64,000 nt of DNA, from NCBI GenBank assembly GCA_029309925.1, contig JARKND010000001.1:1612001-1676000 (forward strand), given 5' to 3'. The stretch comes from Fulvivirgaceae bacterium JP3-4. GTDB lineage: Bacteria; Bacteroidota; Bacteroidia; Cytophagales; Cyclobacteriaceae. Below, piece after piece: positions 53,578-62,700 of the stretch. Under the pieces are notes generated by a model. That model ran no database searches and was not told where the DNA came from. It was given only the letters and a program-made list of their open reading frames with translations. The first letter of the stretch is position 1, and each line of letters starts with the position of its first letter. Both the position numbers and the translations under genes were made by a program.

Positions 53578-54326
53578 AAATCTCGCTGATCACGGTCTGC
53601 TATAATGCGGCAAGTACGTTGGGCGATACGATCAACTCGGTCTTGTCGCAGGATTACGATAACCTGGAGTACATTGTCATTGACGGGGGATCGACTGATG
53701 GCACGAAATCCTTGCTGGAGACTCACAAGAATCGAATCACAAAATGGATCAGCGAACCTGACAAGGGTATCTACGATGCGATGAACAAAGGGTTGAAGCT
53801 GGTCACCGGGGATATCGTGGGTATGATCAATGCGGACGATTTTTACGTTGACAACTCTATTCTTTCCAAAGTAGCAGCCGCATTTGCCGACAAGGAGGTC
53901 GATGCGATTTTTGGAGATCTCGTTTTTGTTGATCCGCAAAACATAAGCAAGGTAGTTCGGAAATACAGTTCGTCAGGTTGGCGACCGGAAAAATTTGCGA
54001 AAGGATTCATGCCCGCCCATCCGACTTTTTTTACCAGAAAAAAATTCTATGATCAATTTGGTTTGTTTAAGACCGACTACAGAATTGCCGCAGACTACGA
54101 GTTGCTGATCCGTTTTTTGTACGTGCAGCGGCTGAGATATAAATATTTACCGCTCACCATGGTGAAGATGCGCAAGGGTGGGGTCAGTTCGAATGGCATC
54201 AAAAGTAACATCATTCTGAACAACGAAATCATTCGCGCGTGTCGCGAGAACGGCATATCCACGAATCAATTGAAAGTGTATGCGAAATATTTCAGAAAGC
54301 TTTTCGAACTTCGTTTATGGCACTAA
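53574..54326 (+). CDS. Glycosyltransferase family 2 (WcaA/WcaE-like)
   Basis: This 250-residue GT-A enzyme has SLITVCYNAASTLGDTI, IDGGSTDGT, 'DKGIYDAMNKGLKL' and MINADDFYVD with the metal-binding acidic pair near residue 86. It is similar in plan to the gene at 26668. It overlaps the previous stop by four bases and the next start by ten. Confidence 0.88.
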   Translation: MKISLITVCYNAASTLGDTINSVLSQDYDNLEYIVIDGGSTDGTKSLLETHKNRITKWISEPDKGIYDAMNKGLKLVTGDIVGMINADDFYVDNSILSKVAAAFADKEVDAIFGDLVFVDPQNISKVVRKYSSSGWRPEKFAKGFMPAHPTFFTRKKFYDQFGLFKTDYRIAADYELLIRFLYVQRLRYKYLPLTMVKMRKGGVSSNGIKSNIILNNEIIRACRENGISTNQLKVYAKYFRKLFELRLWH

Positions 54327-55261
54327 ACATCCTGATCACTGGTATTGGTGGATTTGTCGGAACAAACCTCGTAGCGTATTTTCAGCAGCGCACAGATATT
54401 AATTTGTTTGGACATGGGCGTAATGCGGATGAACTGAAGAAGAAATTTGCCAACGCCCGCGTCATCATCCTTGACAGTTATATGGACGGGGCGCTGAACG
54501 CACATAAGATCGATGCTGTTATTCACACTGCCGGCATCGCCCACGACATTAGCAATGTCTTTAAGCCGGAAGATTATTTTGACGTCAACACAAGGGGAAC
54601 ACAAAAAGCTTACGAAGCTTTTCTCAAATCGACTGCAAAACAATTCCTGTTCATAAGCTCGGTGAAAGCGGTTATCGATTCCTATTCCGACCTGCTTTTA
54701 GAGACAACTGCACCCTCGCCAAAAACGCCTTACGGAAAATCGAAACTGGAAGCAGAGAAATTCATTCAGGCGCAGGTGCTGCCTCCCGGAAAACAGTTTT
54801 TTATCCTGAGACCGTGTATGATCCACGGCCCGGGAAATAAAGGCAATCTGAATCTACTCTATAAGTTCGTGAAAGCCGGTATTCCTTACCCGCTTGGCGC
54901 GTTCGAGAATAAACGATCCTTCTTAAGCATTGATAATTTTTGTCTTTATGTTGATTACATTCTGAAGGGAAATGTGCCGACAGGGATATATAATCTTGCT
55001 GATAACGAATTCATTTCGACTGTGGCGCTCTACACGCTAATCGCAAGGGCGACAAATGCAAGGCCTAGGGTGATGAGGATCCCGGCAAGGCCGCTTGTTT
55101 TTTTTGCTAAAATGTTGGGCAGGGGCGGTATGCTGCGAAAACTGACAGAAAACATGATGGTCTCGAACGGCAAAATCCTTCAATATGTTCCAGTCTCGGC
55201 CACACTCAAACTTGAGGACGGGTTAATTCGAACAATAAATTCTTTTCGGAGTGAAAAATGA
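54317..55261 (+). CDS. NAD-dependent epimerase/reductase, WbpV-like
   Basis: This 314-residue extended short-chain dehydrogenase has GIGGFVGTNL near residue 9, FISSVKAV and TPYGKSKLEAE with the Tyr-x3-Lys pair. A longer frame from 54239 overlaps the GT2 gene and is rejected in favour of the ATG at 54317. It is followed by a WbpL/WecA-type transferase, the P. aeruginosa wbpV-wbpL order; WbpV-type proteins reduce UDP-4-keto-6-deoxy-GlcNAc to UDP-FucNAc or UDP-QuiNAc. The required dehydratase is not in the window. Confidence 0.82.
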   Translation: MALNILITGIGGFVGTNLVAYFQQRTDINLFGHGRNADELKKKFANARVIILDSYMDGALNAHKIDAVIHTAGIAHDISNVFKPEDYFDVNTRGTQKAYEAFLKSTAKQFLFISSVKAVIDSYSDLLLETTAPSPKTPYGKSKLEAEKFIQAQVLPPGKQFFILRPCMIHGPGNKGNLNLLYKFVKAGIPYPLGAFENKRSFLSIDNFCLYVDYILKGNVPTGIYNLADNEFISTVALYTLIARATNARPRVMRIPARPLVFFAKMLGRGGMLRKLTENMMVSNGKILQYVPVSATLKLEDGLIRTINSFRSEK

Positions 55262-56219
55262 CCTCTTGCGGTATCTGCTGATTTTTGCAAGTCTGACAGT
55301 TGCGTTAATCGTGTACTTCAGAATTGCTGAAAAGTTTGCAATCCTCGACAAGCCAAATCAGAGAAGTTCGCACAATCGCCCAATAATTCGCGGTGGCGGA
55401 ATCGTCTTCATTCTTGCCTTGTGGACATGGTTTGCTCTTAATGGTTATAAGTGGCCGTATTTTTTGTTAGGTGCCACAGCCATTGCGGTGATAAGCTTTA
55501 TGGATGATCTCATGACCCTTCAGCCAGTTGTGAGATTCACGATTCATTTGTTCGCGGTACTGCTCATCGATTACCAACTTGACCTCTTTCAATGGCCGCC
55601 TGGCCTGGTCGTTGCCTCCATCGTTGTATGCATTGGTGCACTGAATGCATTTAACTTTATGGACGGGATCAACGGCATCACCGGAGTTTATGCCCTTGTA
55701 ACTTTTGGAACATTCTGGTATGTGAACACCAATATCCACCCATTCACTGACCGTGAACTGATCCTCCTGATGATCGGCACGGTGCTCATTTTCCTTTTCT
55801 TCAACTTCCGAAAACGAGCAAGATGTTTTGCCGGAGATGTCGGTAGTGTCACCCTGGCATTCGTTCAGATATTTTTACTGCTGCAGTTGATGCATGAGAC
55901 GAGTTCACTGGGATGGTCACTGTTTTTCCTCGTTTTTGGCATTGATTCAGTCGTCACCATTGTCTTCAGGATCAGGCGGAAGGAGAATATTTTCAAAGCC
56001 CATCGTACACACTTGTATCAGTACATGACTAACGAACTAGGGTATAATCATCTTGTAGTGTCAATTGCGTATGGGCTCATTCAACTACTTGTGAACATAC
56101 TAGTGGTAAATTACTTCCAGGCATTTACTATTCATACGGTGGCAATCGTTATCATATATACAGGTGGCTATCTGCTCGTTCGTCACGCTGTGCTGCGGGC
56201 CGCGCGGGAACGTCATTAA
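55251..56219 (+). CDS. Polyprenyl-phosphate HexNAc-1-phosphate transferase, WbpL/WecA-like
   Basis: This 322-residue polytopic membrane enzyme of the MraY/WecA family has FMDDLMTLQP near residue 83, NAFNFMDGINGI near 135 with the catalytic Asp, and the cytoplasmic 'KAHRTHLYQYM' loop. It loads a UDP-N-acetylhexosamine (perhaps the FucNAc/QuiNAc made by the neighbour) onto undecaprenyl phosphate to start a glycan. The start is GTG, overlapping the epimerase by 11 bases. Confidence 0.9.
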   Translation: MKNDLLRYLLIFASLTVALIVYFRIAEKFAILDKPNQRSSHNRPIIRGGGIVFILALWTWFALNGYKWPYFLLGATAIAVISFMDDLMTLQPVVRFTIHLFAVLLIDYQLDLFQWPPGLVVASIVVCIGALNAFNFMDGINGITGVYALVTFGTFWYVNTNIHPFTDRELILLMIGTVLIFLFFNFRKRARCFAGDVGSVTLAFVQIFLLLQLMHETSSLGWSLFFLVFGIDSVVTIVFRIRRKENIFKAHRTHLYQYMTNELGYNHLVVSIAYGLIQLLVNILVVNYFQAFTIHTVAIVIIYTGGYLLVRHAVLRAARERH

Positions 56220-56232
56220 AAAAATTCAAACC

Positions 56233-56823
56233 ATGTCACGCATTTATCCACGCTATGTCAAAAGGATTTTCGATGTGACTGGAGCTCTCATTATTCTGAT
56301 TTTAACTTTCTGGTTAATGCTGCTGATCTGTGTTGTATACGTGGTTACATTTCAGCTGCCCGTTTTCTTCGTACAAAAGCGCATCGGAAAAGATGAACGG
56401 ATTTTTATGTTGTATAAGTTTCGGACGTTGAAGACAACAGGGGGGGGCGGTGTCGGACGGACTTTTGCATGGGGACAATTTCTGAGGCGCACCTCGCTTG
56501 ATGAACTGCCGCAACTCTTTAATGTACTGAAAGGCGAGATGTCATTGGTAGGGCCCCGCCCGTTGCCAGAACAATATCTGCCGCTCTTCGATTCCGCTCA
56601 GCGCACGCGTCACACGGTGAAGCCTGGCATTACCGGGTATGCTCAGGTTAAGGGCCGTCATAAGATTTCATGGGAAAAAAAATTTGAACTGGATTTGCAT
56701 TACATTCAGAATCAGTCGTTGATGCTCGACCTGTGGATCATCATCAAAACCGTTTTGGTCCTTCTTTCATTCAAAAAAGATGAGTCTCTGCGTGAGGAGC
56801 CATTCACAGGTACTACCAAGTGA
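56233..56823 (+). CDS. Monotopic sugar-1-phosphate transferase, PglC-like
   Basis: This is a 196-residue small phosphoglycosyl transferase with one N-terminal hydrophobic hairpin (about 13-42). It has the catalytic Asp-Glu in SLDELPQL, GPRPLPEQYL and 'KPGITGYAQVKGR'. It lacks the extra membrane helices of WcaJ, so it is PglC-sized. The frame from 56164 overlaps the previous gene; ATG 56233 is preferred. With the next two genes it forms a PglC-PglD-PglE-like set. It is the second initiating transferase in a row. Confidence 0.9.
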   Translation: MSRIYPRYVKRIFDVTGALIILILTFWLMLLICVVYVVTFQLPVFFVQKRIGKDERIFMLYKFRTLKTTGGGGVGRTFAWGQFLRRTSLDELPQLFNVLKGEMSLVGPRPLPEQYLPLFDSAQRTRHTVKPGITGYAQVKGRHKISWEKKFELDLHYIQNQSLMLDLWIIIKTVLVLLSFKKDESLREEPFTGTTK

Positions 56824-56859
56824 ACTAATTTTATTTTACTTTGCTGATCAATAACTGAC

Positions 56860-57498
56860 ATGCAAGACCTGGTGATTTACGGTGCAGGAGGGTTCGGGCG
56901 CGAGACTGCACTGATGATCGAAGAAATAAACCAACAACATCGCTCGTTCAACCTGATCGGCTTTTGTGATGATGCAATTCCGAAAGGCGAGCGTGTCGAT
57001 GACTACGAGGTGCTCGGTAACAGTGATTACATTAACACCTTCGGTGGGATGCTGGCAGTGGCTATTGCTGTCGCAGACTGTAGCGTTCGCAGAAATCTTC
57101 GGGCGCAGATCAAAAACAGAAACGTAAGCTTTCCTTCCCTAATACATCCAAGTGTCCTTCGAGGAGCTGTGAAAAAAAATGTGATCAGTGAAGGGGTTAT
57201 TCTTACAGCAGCGAACGTCCTGACGACCAACGTTCGTTTCGACCCATTTGTCATCGTCAACCTCGCGTGTACCATTGGGCATGATGTCAGAGTAGGGGCT
57301 TTCGGGACAATTATGCCGGGTTGCTCTATCTCTGGTCATACTGTCATTGACGAAGGAACATTAGTCGGCACAGGGGCGCGCCTTCTGCCAGGATTGACCG
57401 TTGGCAAAAGTTGCCGGATAGGCGCAGGGGCGGTCGTCACACGTTCTGTTCCAGATTTTACTACCGTTGTGGGAATTCCTGCAGAGCCGCTAAAATGA
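56860..57498 (+). CDS. UDP-4-amino-sugar N-acetyltransferase, PglD/NeuD-like
   Basis: This 212-residue protein has an N-terminal Rossmann-like domain (VIYGAGGFGRETALMI) followed by a left-handed beta helix: TTNVRFDPFVIVNLACTIGHD with catalytic His, then VGKSCRIGAGAVVTRSV and 'VVGIPAEPLK'. PglD-type enzymes acetylate the 4-amino group made by PglE, whose homologue follows 25 bp downstream. Confidence 0.88.
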   Translation: MQDLVIYGAGGFGRETALMIEEINQQHRSFNLIGFCDDAIPKGERVDDYEVLGNSDYINTFGGMLAVAIAVADCSVRRNLRAQIKNRNVSFPSLIHPSVLRGAVKKNVISEGVILTAANVLTTNVRFDPFVIVNLACTIGHDVRVGAFGTIMPGCSISGHTVIDEGTLVGTGARLLPGLTVGKSCRIGAGAVVTRSVPDFTTVVGIPAEPLK

Positions 57499-57523
57499 AC
57501 AATTGAATTCAAAAAATTAAGAA

Positions 57524-58651
57524 TTGAGTCACCCGCCAATCTACCTTTCGCCACCTCACTTGTCAGGTGCTGAATTCGAAACCGTAAATGAAGCGCTTCG
57601 GTCGAATTGGGTAGCACCTGTGGGCCCGATGGTCAATCAATTTGAAGCGGGGCTCGCAGAGATTCTGAAATGCCACTACGTGGTTGCCACCAGTTCGGGC
57701 ACTTCAGCAATTCACCTGGCACTACTCTCACTCGGTGTTGGCCACGGTGACGAGGTCGTGTGCGCTACATTTACCTTCTGCGCATCGGCCAATCCAATAG
57801 TTTATTGCGGGGCGCGGCCGGTATTTGTCGATTCAGAGCGTGACACATGGAACATGGACCCAGAGCTGCTGCACGCAGCGATCGAGGATCGCATCCGGAA
57901 AACCGGAAAAAAGCCAAAGGCAATCATTGTGGTTCATCTCTATGGCATGCCTGCGAAAATCGATGCACTGGTTAAAATAGCAACGCAGTTCGACATCCCA
58001 ATCGTGGAGGACGCGGCTGAGGCGTTGGGCTCCCGATACGATGACCGTGCGCTCGGAACGTTTGCGGAGGTCGGAATCCTTTCGTTCAACGGAAACAAGA
58101 TTATCACTACGTCTGGCGGTGGCGCTGTCTGCACCAGCCAGATAAACGTTGCAAGCCGCGTGCGTTATCTTCGCGATGATGCAAAACAGCCCGTGCCGCA
58201 TTACGAACATACGGAGATTGGCTACAATTACAGGTTCAGCAACATCCTTGCAGCATTAGGATGTGCACAATTGCGCGTACTTGCCGAACGCGTTGCGCGC
58301 AGACGCGAAATATTCAATTACTACCGGCAAGCGCTGTCGAACCAACTTGAGTTTCTTACTGAACCGCCAAAAGCATTTTCGAACCGCTGGCTAACGGTAG
58401 CGCTACACGCGCCCGGAAATATTGAGGGTCTGCGGCTGGAGCTGGCCAAACATAAAATCGAGTCAAGGCAGGCGTGGAAGCCGATGCACCTGCAACCCGT
58501 TTTTGCCGATGCCCCGTATTATGGCAATGGCGTTTCAGACGCATTGTTCCAGACCGGAATTTGCCTTCCCTCGGGCACTGCCCTGACCAATTCCGACCTT
58601 GAGAGAATAGTGACAATCATCAGGCAGTATGTTTATGAGAATTCTAAGTGA
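57524..58651 (+). CDS. DegT aminotransferase, PglE-like
   Basis: This is a 375-residue PLP aminotransferase. The N-terminal 'IYLSPPHLSGAEFETVNEAL' and 'SNWVAPVGP' are typical of UDP-4-keto-6-deoxy-GlcNAc aminotransferases; Lys192 in FNGNKIITTSGGG binds PLP. The start is TTG at 57524, as no in-frame ATG precedes the conserved N-terminus. With PglD and PglC homologues before it, UDP-diacetamido-bacillosamine is the likely product; the dehydratase PglF is not present here. Confidence 0.9.
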   Translation: MSHPPIYLSPPHLSGAEFETVNEALRSNWVAPVGPMVNQFEAGLAEILKCHYVVATSSGTSAIHLALLSLGVGHGDEVVCATFTFCASANPIVYCGARPVFVDSERDTWNMDPELLHAAIEDRIRKTGKKPKAIIVVHLYGMPAKIDALVKIATQFDIPIVEDAAEALGSRYDDRALGTFAEVGILSFNGNKIITTSGGGAVCTSQINVASRVRYLRDDAKQPVPHYEHTEIGYNYRFSNILAALGCAQLRVLAERVARRREIFNYYRQALSNQLEFLTEPPKAFSNRWLTVALHAPGNIEGLRLELAKHKIESRQAWKPMHLQPVFADAPYYGNGVSDALFQTGICLPSGTALTNSDLERIVTIIRQYVYENSK

Positions 58652-59177
58652 GTTTAAGCCGGCTTTGCTGTTCCTCGGTAAGTTCCTTGCGGTCTATCTG
58701 GTCGGAAACATTCTCTATGGACTATGGATCGAATCGTATGGAACGAAACCTGATCCGCTCACGCGAATTGTTACAGGTCAGACTTCCGACATGCTGGCAT
58801 CTTTTGGATTCGCAACCGAGGTAGCTGACAACCCCGCAAGGCCGACCGTGTTCATCTTGACGGAAGGAAAAGTTGTGATCAGTGTATTCGAAGGATGCAA
58901 TGGGCTAAACGTAATGATTGTGTTTACAGCTTTTATCCTTGCATTCTCGGGACCGTTCCGTAACTCGATTTGGTTTATTCCAGCAGGACTTGCGCTTATC
59001 TACCTGCTGAACCTCGGAAGGGTCGGGGCACTGTACTGGATGGCTCGTTTTCAGCCGCACTACTTTTACTATTTTCATAAATATTTCTTTACGGCCTCAC
59101 TCTATGCAGTCGTATTTTTACTGTGGTGGATCTGGATCTACAAAATAAATGCTGCAGCCAAACCAAAAACTGATTGA
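58629..59177 (+). CDS. xrtF: Exosortase family protein XrtF
   Basis: This is a 182-residue integral membrane protein with about five helices. The exosortase triad is visible: Cys90 in FEGCNGLN, Arg131 in NLGRVGAL and His150 in YFHKYFF. Its small size and the partner gene downstream match exosortase F of Bacteroidota. Exosortases cleave and anchor proteins with C-terminal sorting signals; for XrtF the substrate is not known to me. The start overlaps pglE by 23 bases (an ATG at 58635 is an alternative). Confidence 0.88.
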   Translation: MFMRILSEFKPALLFLGKFLAVYLVGNILYGLWIESYGTKPDPLTRIVTGQTSDMLASFGFATEVADNPARPTVFILTEGKVVISVFEGCNGLNVMIVFTAFILAFSGPFRNSIWFIPAGLALIYLLNLGRVGALYWMARFQPHYFYYFHKYFFTASLYAVVFLLWWIWIYKINAAAKPKTD

Positions 59178-59601
59178 GAATCGGGTGACCCGCGTGGCCG
59201 TGATTGGCCTGGCCGTTGTTGTACTGGTAAGCGTTTACATCTTTCAGCGCGTCAGCTACCTTGGCTTGTTCACCAATACCGCAACCATACATCCGAATAC
59301 CGTTTTCATCTTTGACAAAACTATGCGGCTCATCCTGAATGATGTTGCCTGCTTTGGTCTCATTGCAGCAATTTTTCAAACAAAAGCACACGTCAGGATT
59401 GCTTTTTATGTGTTCCTGTTCGAAATCGCGGTCATCTTGCCTGGTTATTTCCTTATAAAACTTAGCCTTGAAGGCACCTCCGAAATTTCGTCACCATTAT
59501 TGTCACAAATTCACCGCATAGTGGTCAATCCAACCATGATGTTTTTGCTTATGGCCGGTTTTATTTATCAGCGTTTTCGGGCAACCGGCACCTTGAAATA
59601 A
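59149..59601 (+). CDS. Exosortase F system-associated protein
   Basis: This 150-residue protein has about four predicted membrane helices (near 17-35, 62-80, 83-105 and 125-142). NKLxENRxTR-like start and 'HPNTVFIFDKTMRLILND' in the first loop are in keeping with the small protein that accompanies XrtF. Function unknown; it overlaps xrtF by 29 bases, which suggests coupled translation and a physical partnership. Confidence 0.82.
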   Translation: MLQPNQKLIENRVTRVAVIGLAVVVLVSVYIFQRVSYLGLFTNTATIHPNTVFIFDKTMRLILNDVACFGLIAAIFQTKAHVRIAFYVFLFEIAVILPGYFLIKLSLEGTSEISSPLLSQIHRIVVNPTMMFLLMAGFIYQRFRATGTLK

Positions 59602-59681
59602 TTGTGCCCGAGTAAGGTGGTTACGCTTTGATTCTAGCCTGTATTAAGCTTATTCGATACCACATAATTGGATTATTCTTC

Positions 59682-59689
59682 TAACTTTG
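59682..59689 (+). promoter_or_regulatory. -7 box before the large secreted protein gene
   Basis: TAACTTTG is an exact TAnnTTTG match 26 bases before the ATG at 59716, in a 114-bp gap after the exosortase genes. TTG at 59668-59670 is only 11 bp upstream, so the -33 part is not convincing. Confidence 0.4.
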
Positions 59690-59715
59690 TGAGTTCAAAC
59701 TCTTTAAGCTGTAGC

Positions 59716-62700
59716 ATGAAGTCTTGGTTCTGCTTTATCTTGATCCTAATCTCGATCACTACTTTTGCCCAAAATGGCAATTTTCGAACTATTGCTTCAG
59801 GGGACTGGGATGACCCGGCCACCTGGGAGCAGGACGTTGACATGAATGGCATCTGGGGTGAACCCGGGGACGAAAACCCGTCACTTTCTTCGCCCAACAA
59901 CGATAGCGGTACAATTACTATTGGCAATGGCCACACAGTTACTATTGATGCTGATATAACTATAGATGAAACAACGATTCTTGGTGGGGGTAACCTCATT
60001 GTCGCAACCGGTTTTGCACTTACACTTAATGAAGATTTTGCCACCTCTCCACTGGTCGTGAGTTCTGGCGCAACGCTTACCGTGAATGGTACCCTTGACG
60101 CCACTGGACTTATTATTTCGGTGATGCAGGTAAACGGCACAGGAAACGTCATCAGCACCGGTGTGATAAGCGCTCCTGACGATCCGCTTGTAATTGAATT
60201 TAATGGGACTTCTACCTATACGCACGATCATCCAACCGGGGGAGCCGTGCCGAATGCGCTCTGGGCCCTTACCTCAACATGTCTGATAACAGGAATGGAT
60301 GTAGTTGGAAGCCCTGCACCGCCAACGAATCTGGATCAGGCGTTTGGAAATTTCACATGGAATTGCCCGGGCCAGACTGCCAATGCTACGTTCAATTTCG
60401 GTGGTCAATTGACAACGGTGAATGGTAGCCTTACTTTCGTAACATCTGCCAACCGGCCCATTCGTTTCGCGCGAGCTTCTACTGGCTATACGCTAAACAT
60501 TGGCCAGAACTTTTCCAACCAGGGCGTACCGATTATTCTCACGGATGCGGTTACGACTGCTACTGTCGTGAATGTTGGCGGAGACTACTCACAAACGGGT
60601 GGTTCTCTGACTTTCAGGGCTAGTACACCTTCTACAGTCGCGCTCGAGGTTCGGGGCGATTTTAACAAGACCACCGGAGCTTTCGCTGGAGGTACTGGTA
60701 CAGGCAGTTCATCGCTAGTTTTTGATGGCGCTACTTCAATCGATGATCCCCAGCTTGTCGATATTGCCGGTACTGCTCCCGCAACGCTAAATTATATCAT
60801 CCGTGATAATTCGCATATCCAGCTCGGATCCACGAGTTCGCTCACCGGAGCAGGTACGCTGACGGTGGCCAGTGGAAGTTCAATCGCTGTAACATCAAAT
60901 GCAGCGGCTGGTGCTCTCCAGCTTGGGAATACTGCCGGATCGATCCTCACCACTGGCGTAAGAACTTATGAGTCCGGTGCTACGATAGTTTACGCAGGTT
61001 CTGCAGTTGCCATTGGGACAGGCCATCCAACGGATGCAGGGATCTCGACTTTGATCCGCAGCAACGTTGCGCTCGTAGCGAATACAACCATAACTGGTGA
61101 TCTTATACTGAATGGCGGTAACTTATCGGTCAGTTCGTTTACGCTGACATTAGCAGGGGCCTTTACCAGAAATTCAAACTCGCTTGTATTCAATGGTAGC
61201 CCAACCTATTCCAGTCTCGTGATCAATGGCTCAGGTGCTTTTGGCACATTATCGACTTCCGCTGTAACACTTAATAATTTTACCGTTAACAGATCGTCCG
61301 GCTCAGTGACTTTAGGTAACAACTTGACCACGGTTGGAACGTTCACGCAAACAAATGGCAACCTTATATTAAACGGCAACACCCTGCGCATCAGCGGAGC
61401 ATTTGCCCGTACTGGCGGCTTTATTCAGGGGTCAAATACGTCAAGCGTAATTATTGACGGCACTGGCGCAGTCCCAGTGGGTGGTATGGGGATAGCTGGT
61501 GGTGCGTTGAACACTTTGACATTGGATAGAGCGGGAGTGACACTCCTTTCTTCATCAGCATTTACGGTTACGAATCTGAATTTGTTAGAAGGTTCTCTGA
61601 ACAACACGGGCACAATCACGATGGCATCAGGTGGAGCAGTGATTACGCGGGATATAGGAAGTTTATCAAATGCGGTGAGTGCGGCAAGCTCTTACGATGT
61701 TCTTTATCAGAATTCTGGCGTTGATCCCCAGTCGACTGGGCCTGAACTGCCAACGACAGCTACAGGCCTACGCCACCTCACCATCGATGCAACTGGTGGT
61801 AATATCCTGCTGAGCGCTCCCGTCACTGTCAACGGCACGCTGACGTTCACGAATGGAATTTTTAATTCTAATGCGCAGGCCCTTGTCATCAATGGTAATG
61901 TGGTCAGCAACAATACATCGACCTTGACTGCGAGCGCCATTACATTTTCCGGAACAACGGTTATGACCGGAGGCACTCAGATTATACTGGGTCCGACTAC
62001 AATCACCGGCACCGTTACGCCAAATGTTTCAAATGCATATGCCGGTAGCCTTGACGTTAGCGGGACACTCAACGCTGGGTCAGGCTCCACAACCTTCCAG
62101 GGCGCAAACACAATCACGTTGTCGGGTTCAGGAAGTGCATCCTTTAACAACTTTATCATCAGCAGTTCGGGCAGCGTAACAGCCCCAACCGGAACCATTA
62201 ATGTCTCTGGTAACTTTACTATGAACGGGGGAGGAGCATTTGCTCACAACAACGGCACAGTAAATTTTAATGGGTCGAATTCATCCGTTAATGGAACAGG
62301 AATCGTCTTCGGCAGCATTCTTATTTCAGGAACACTGAACGGACCAACCAACCTTAGTCTGGTTGGAAACTTCACAGACAACGGCACCTTCAACCGCGGA
62401 ACGGGAACCGTTAATTTCACAGGTACTGATACGCAGATCATCGGTGGCTCGGCTGTGACAAACTTCAACAACATCAACATTACAAATACTGCGGGACCAC
62501 CGTCTGTACAGATCACGACAAACAAAAATCTTCGTGGCGTGCTGACATTGGCTGCCGGCACAAATTTCGATCCGGATGGGGTTTCCGGTGCGACCGTATT
62601 TACGCTTGTATCTACCGGTGACAGCCCTACGTCCGATGCTGCGATCGCCCAGTTACCTGCAACCGCGGTTATCGATGGGGCAATCACCGTTCAGCGTTAC

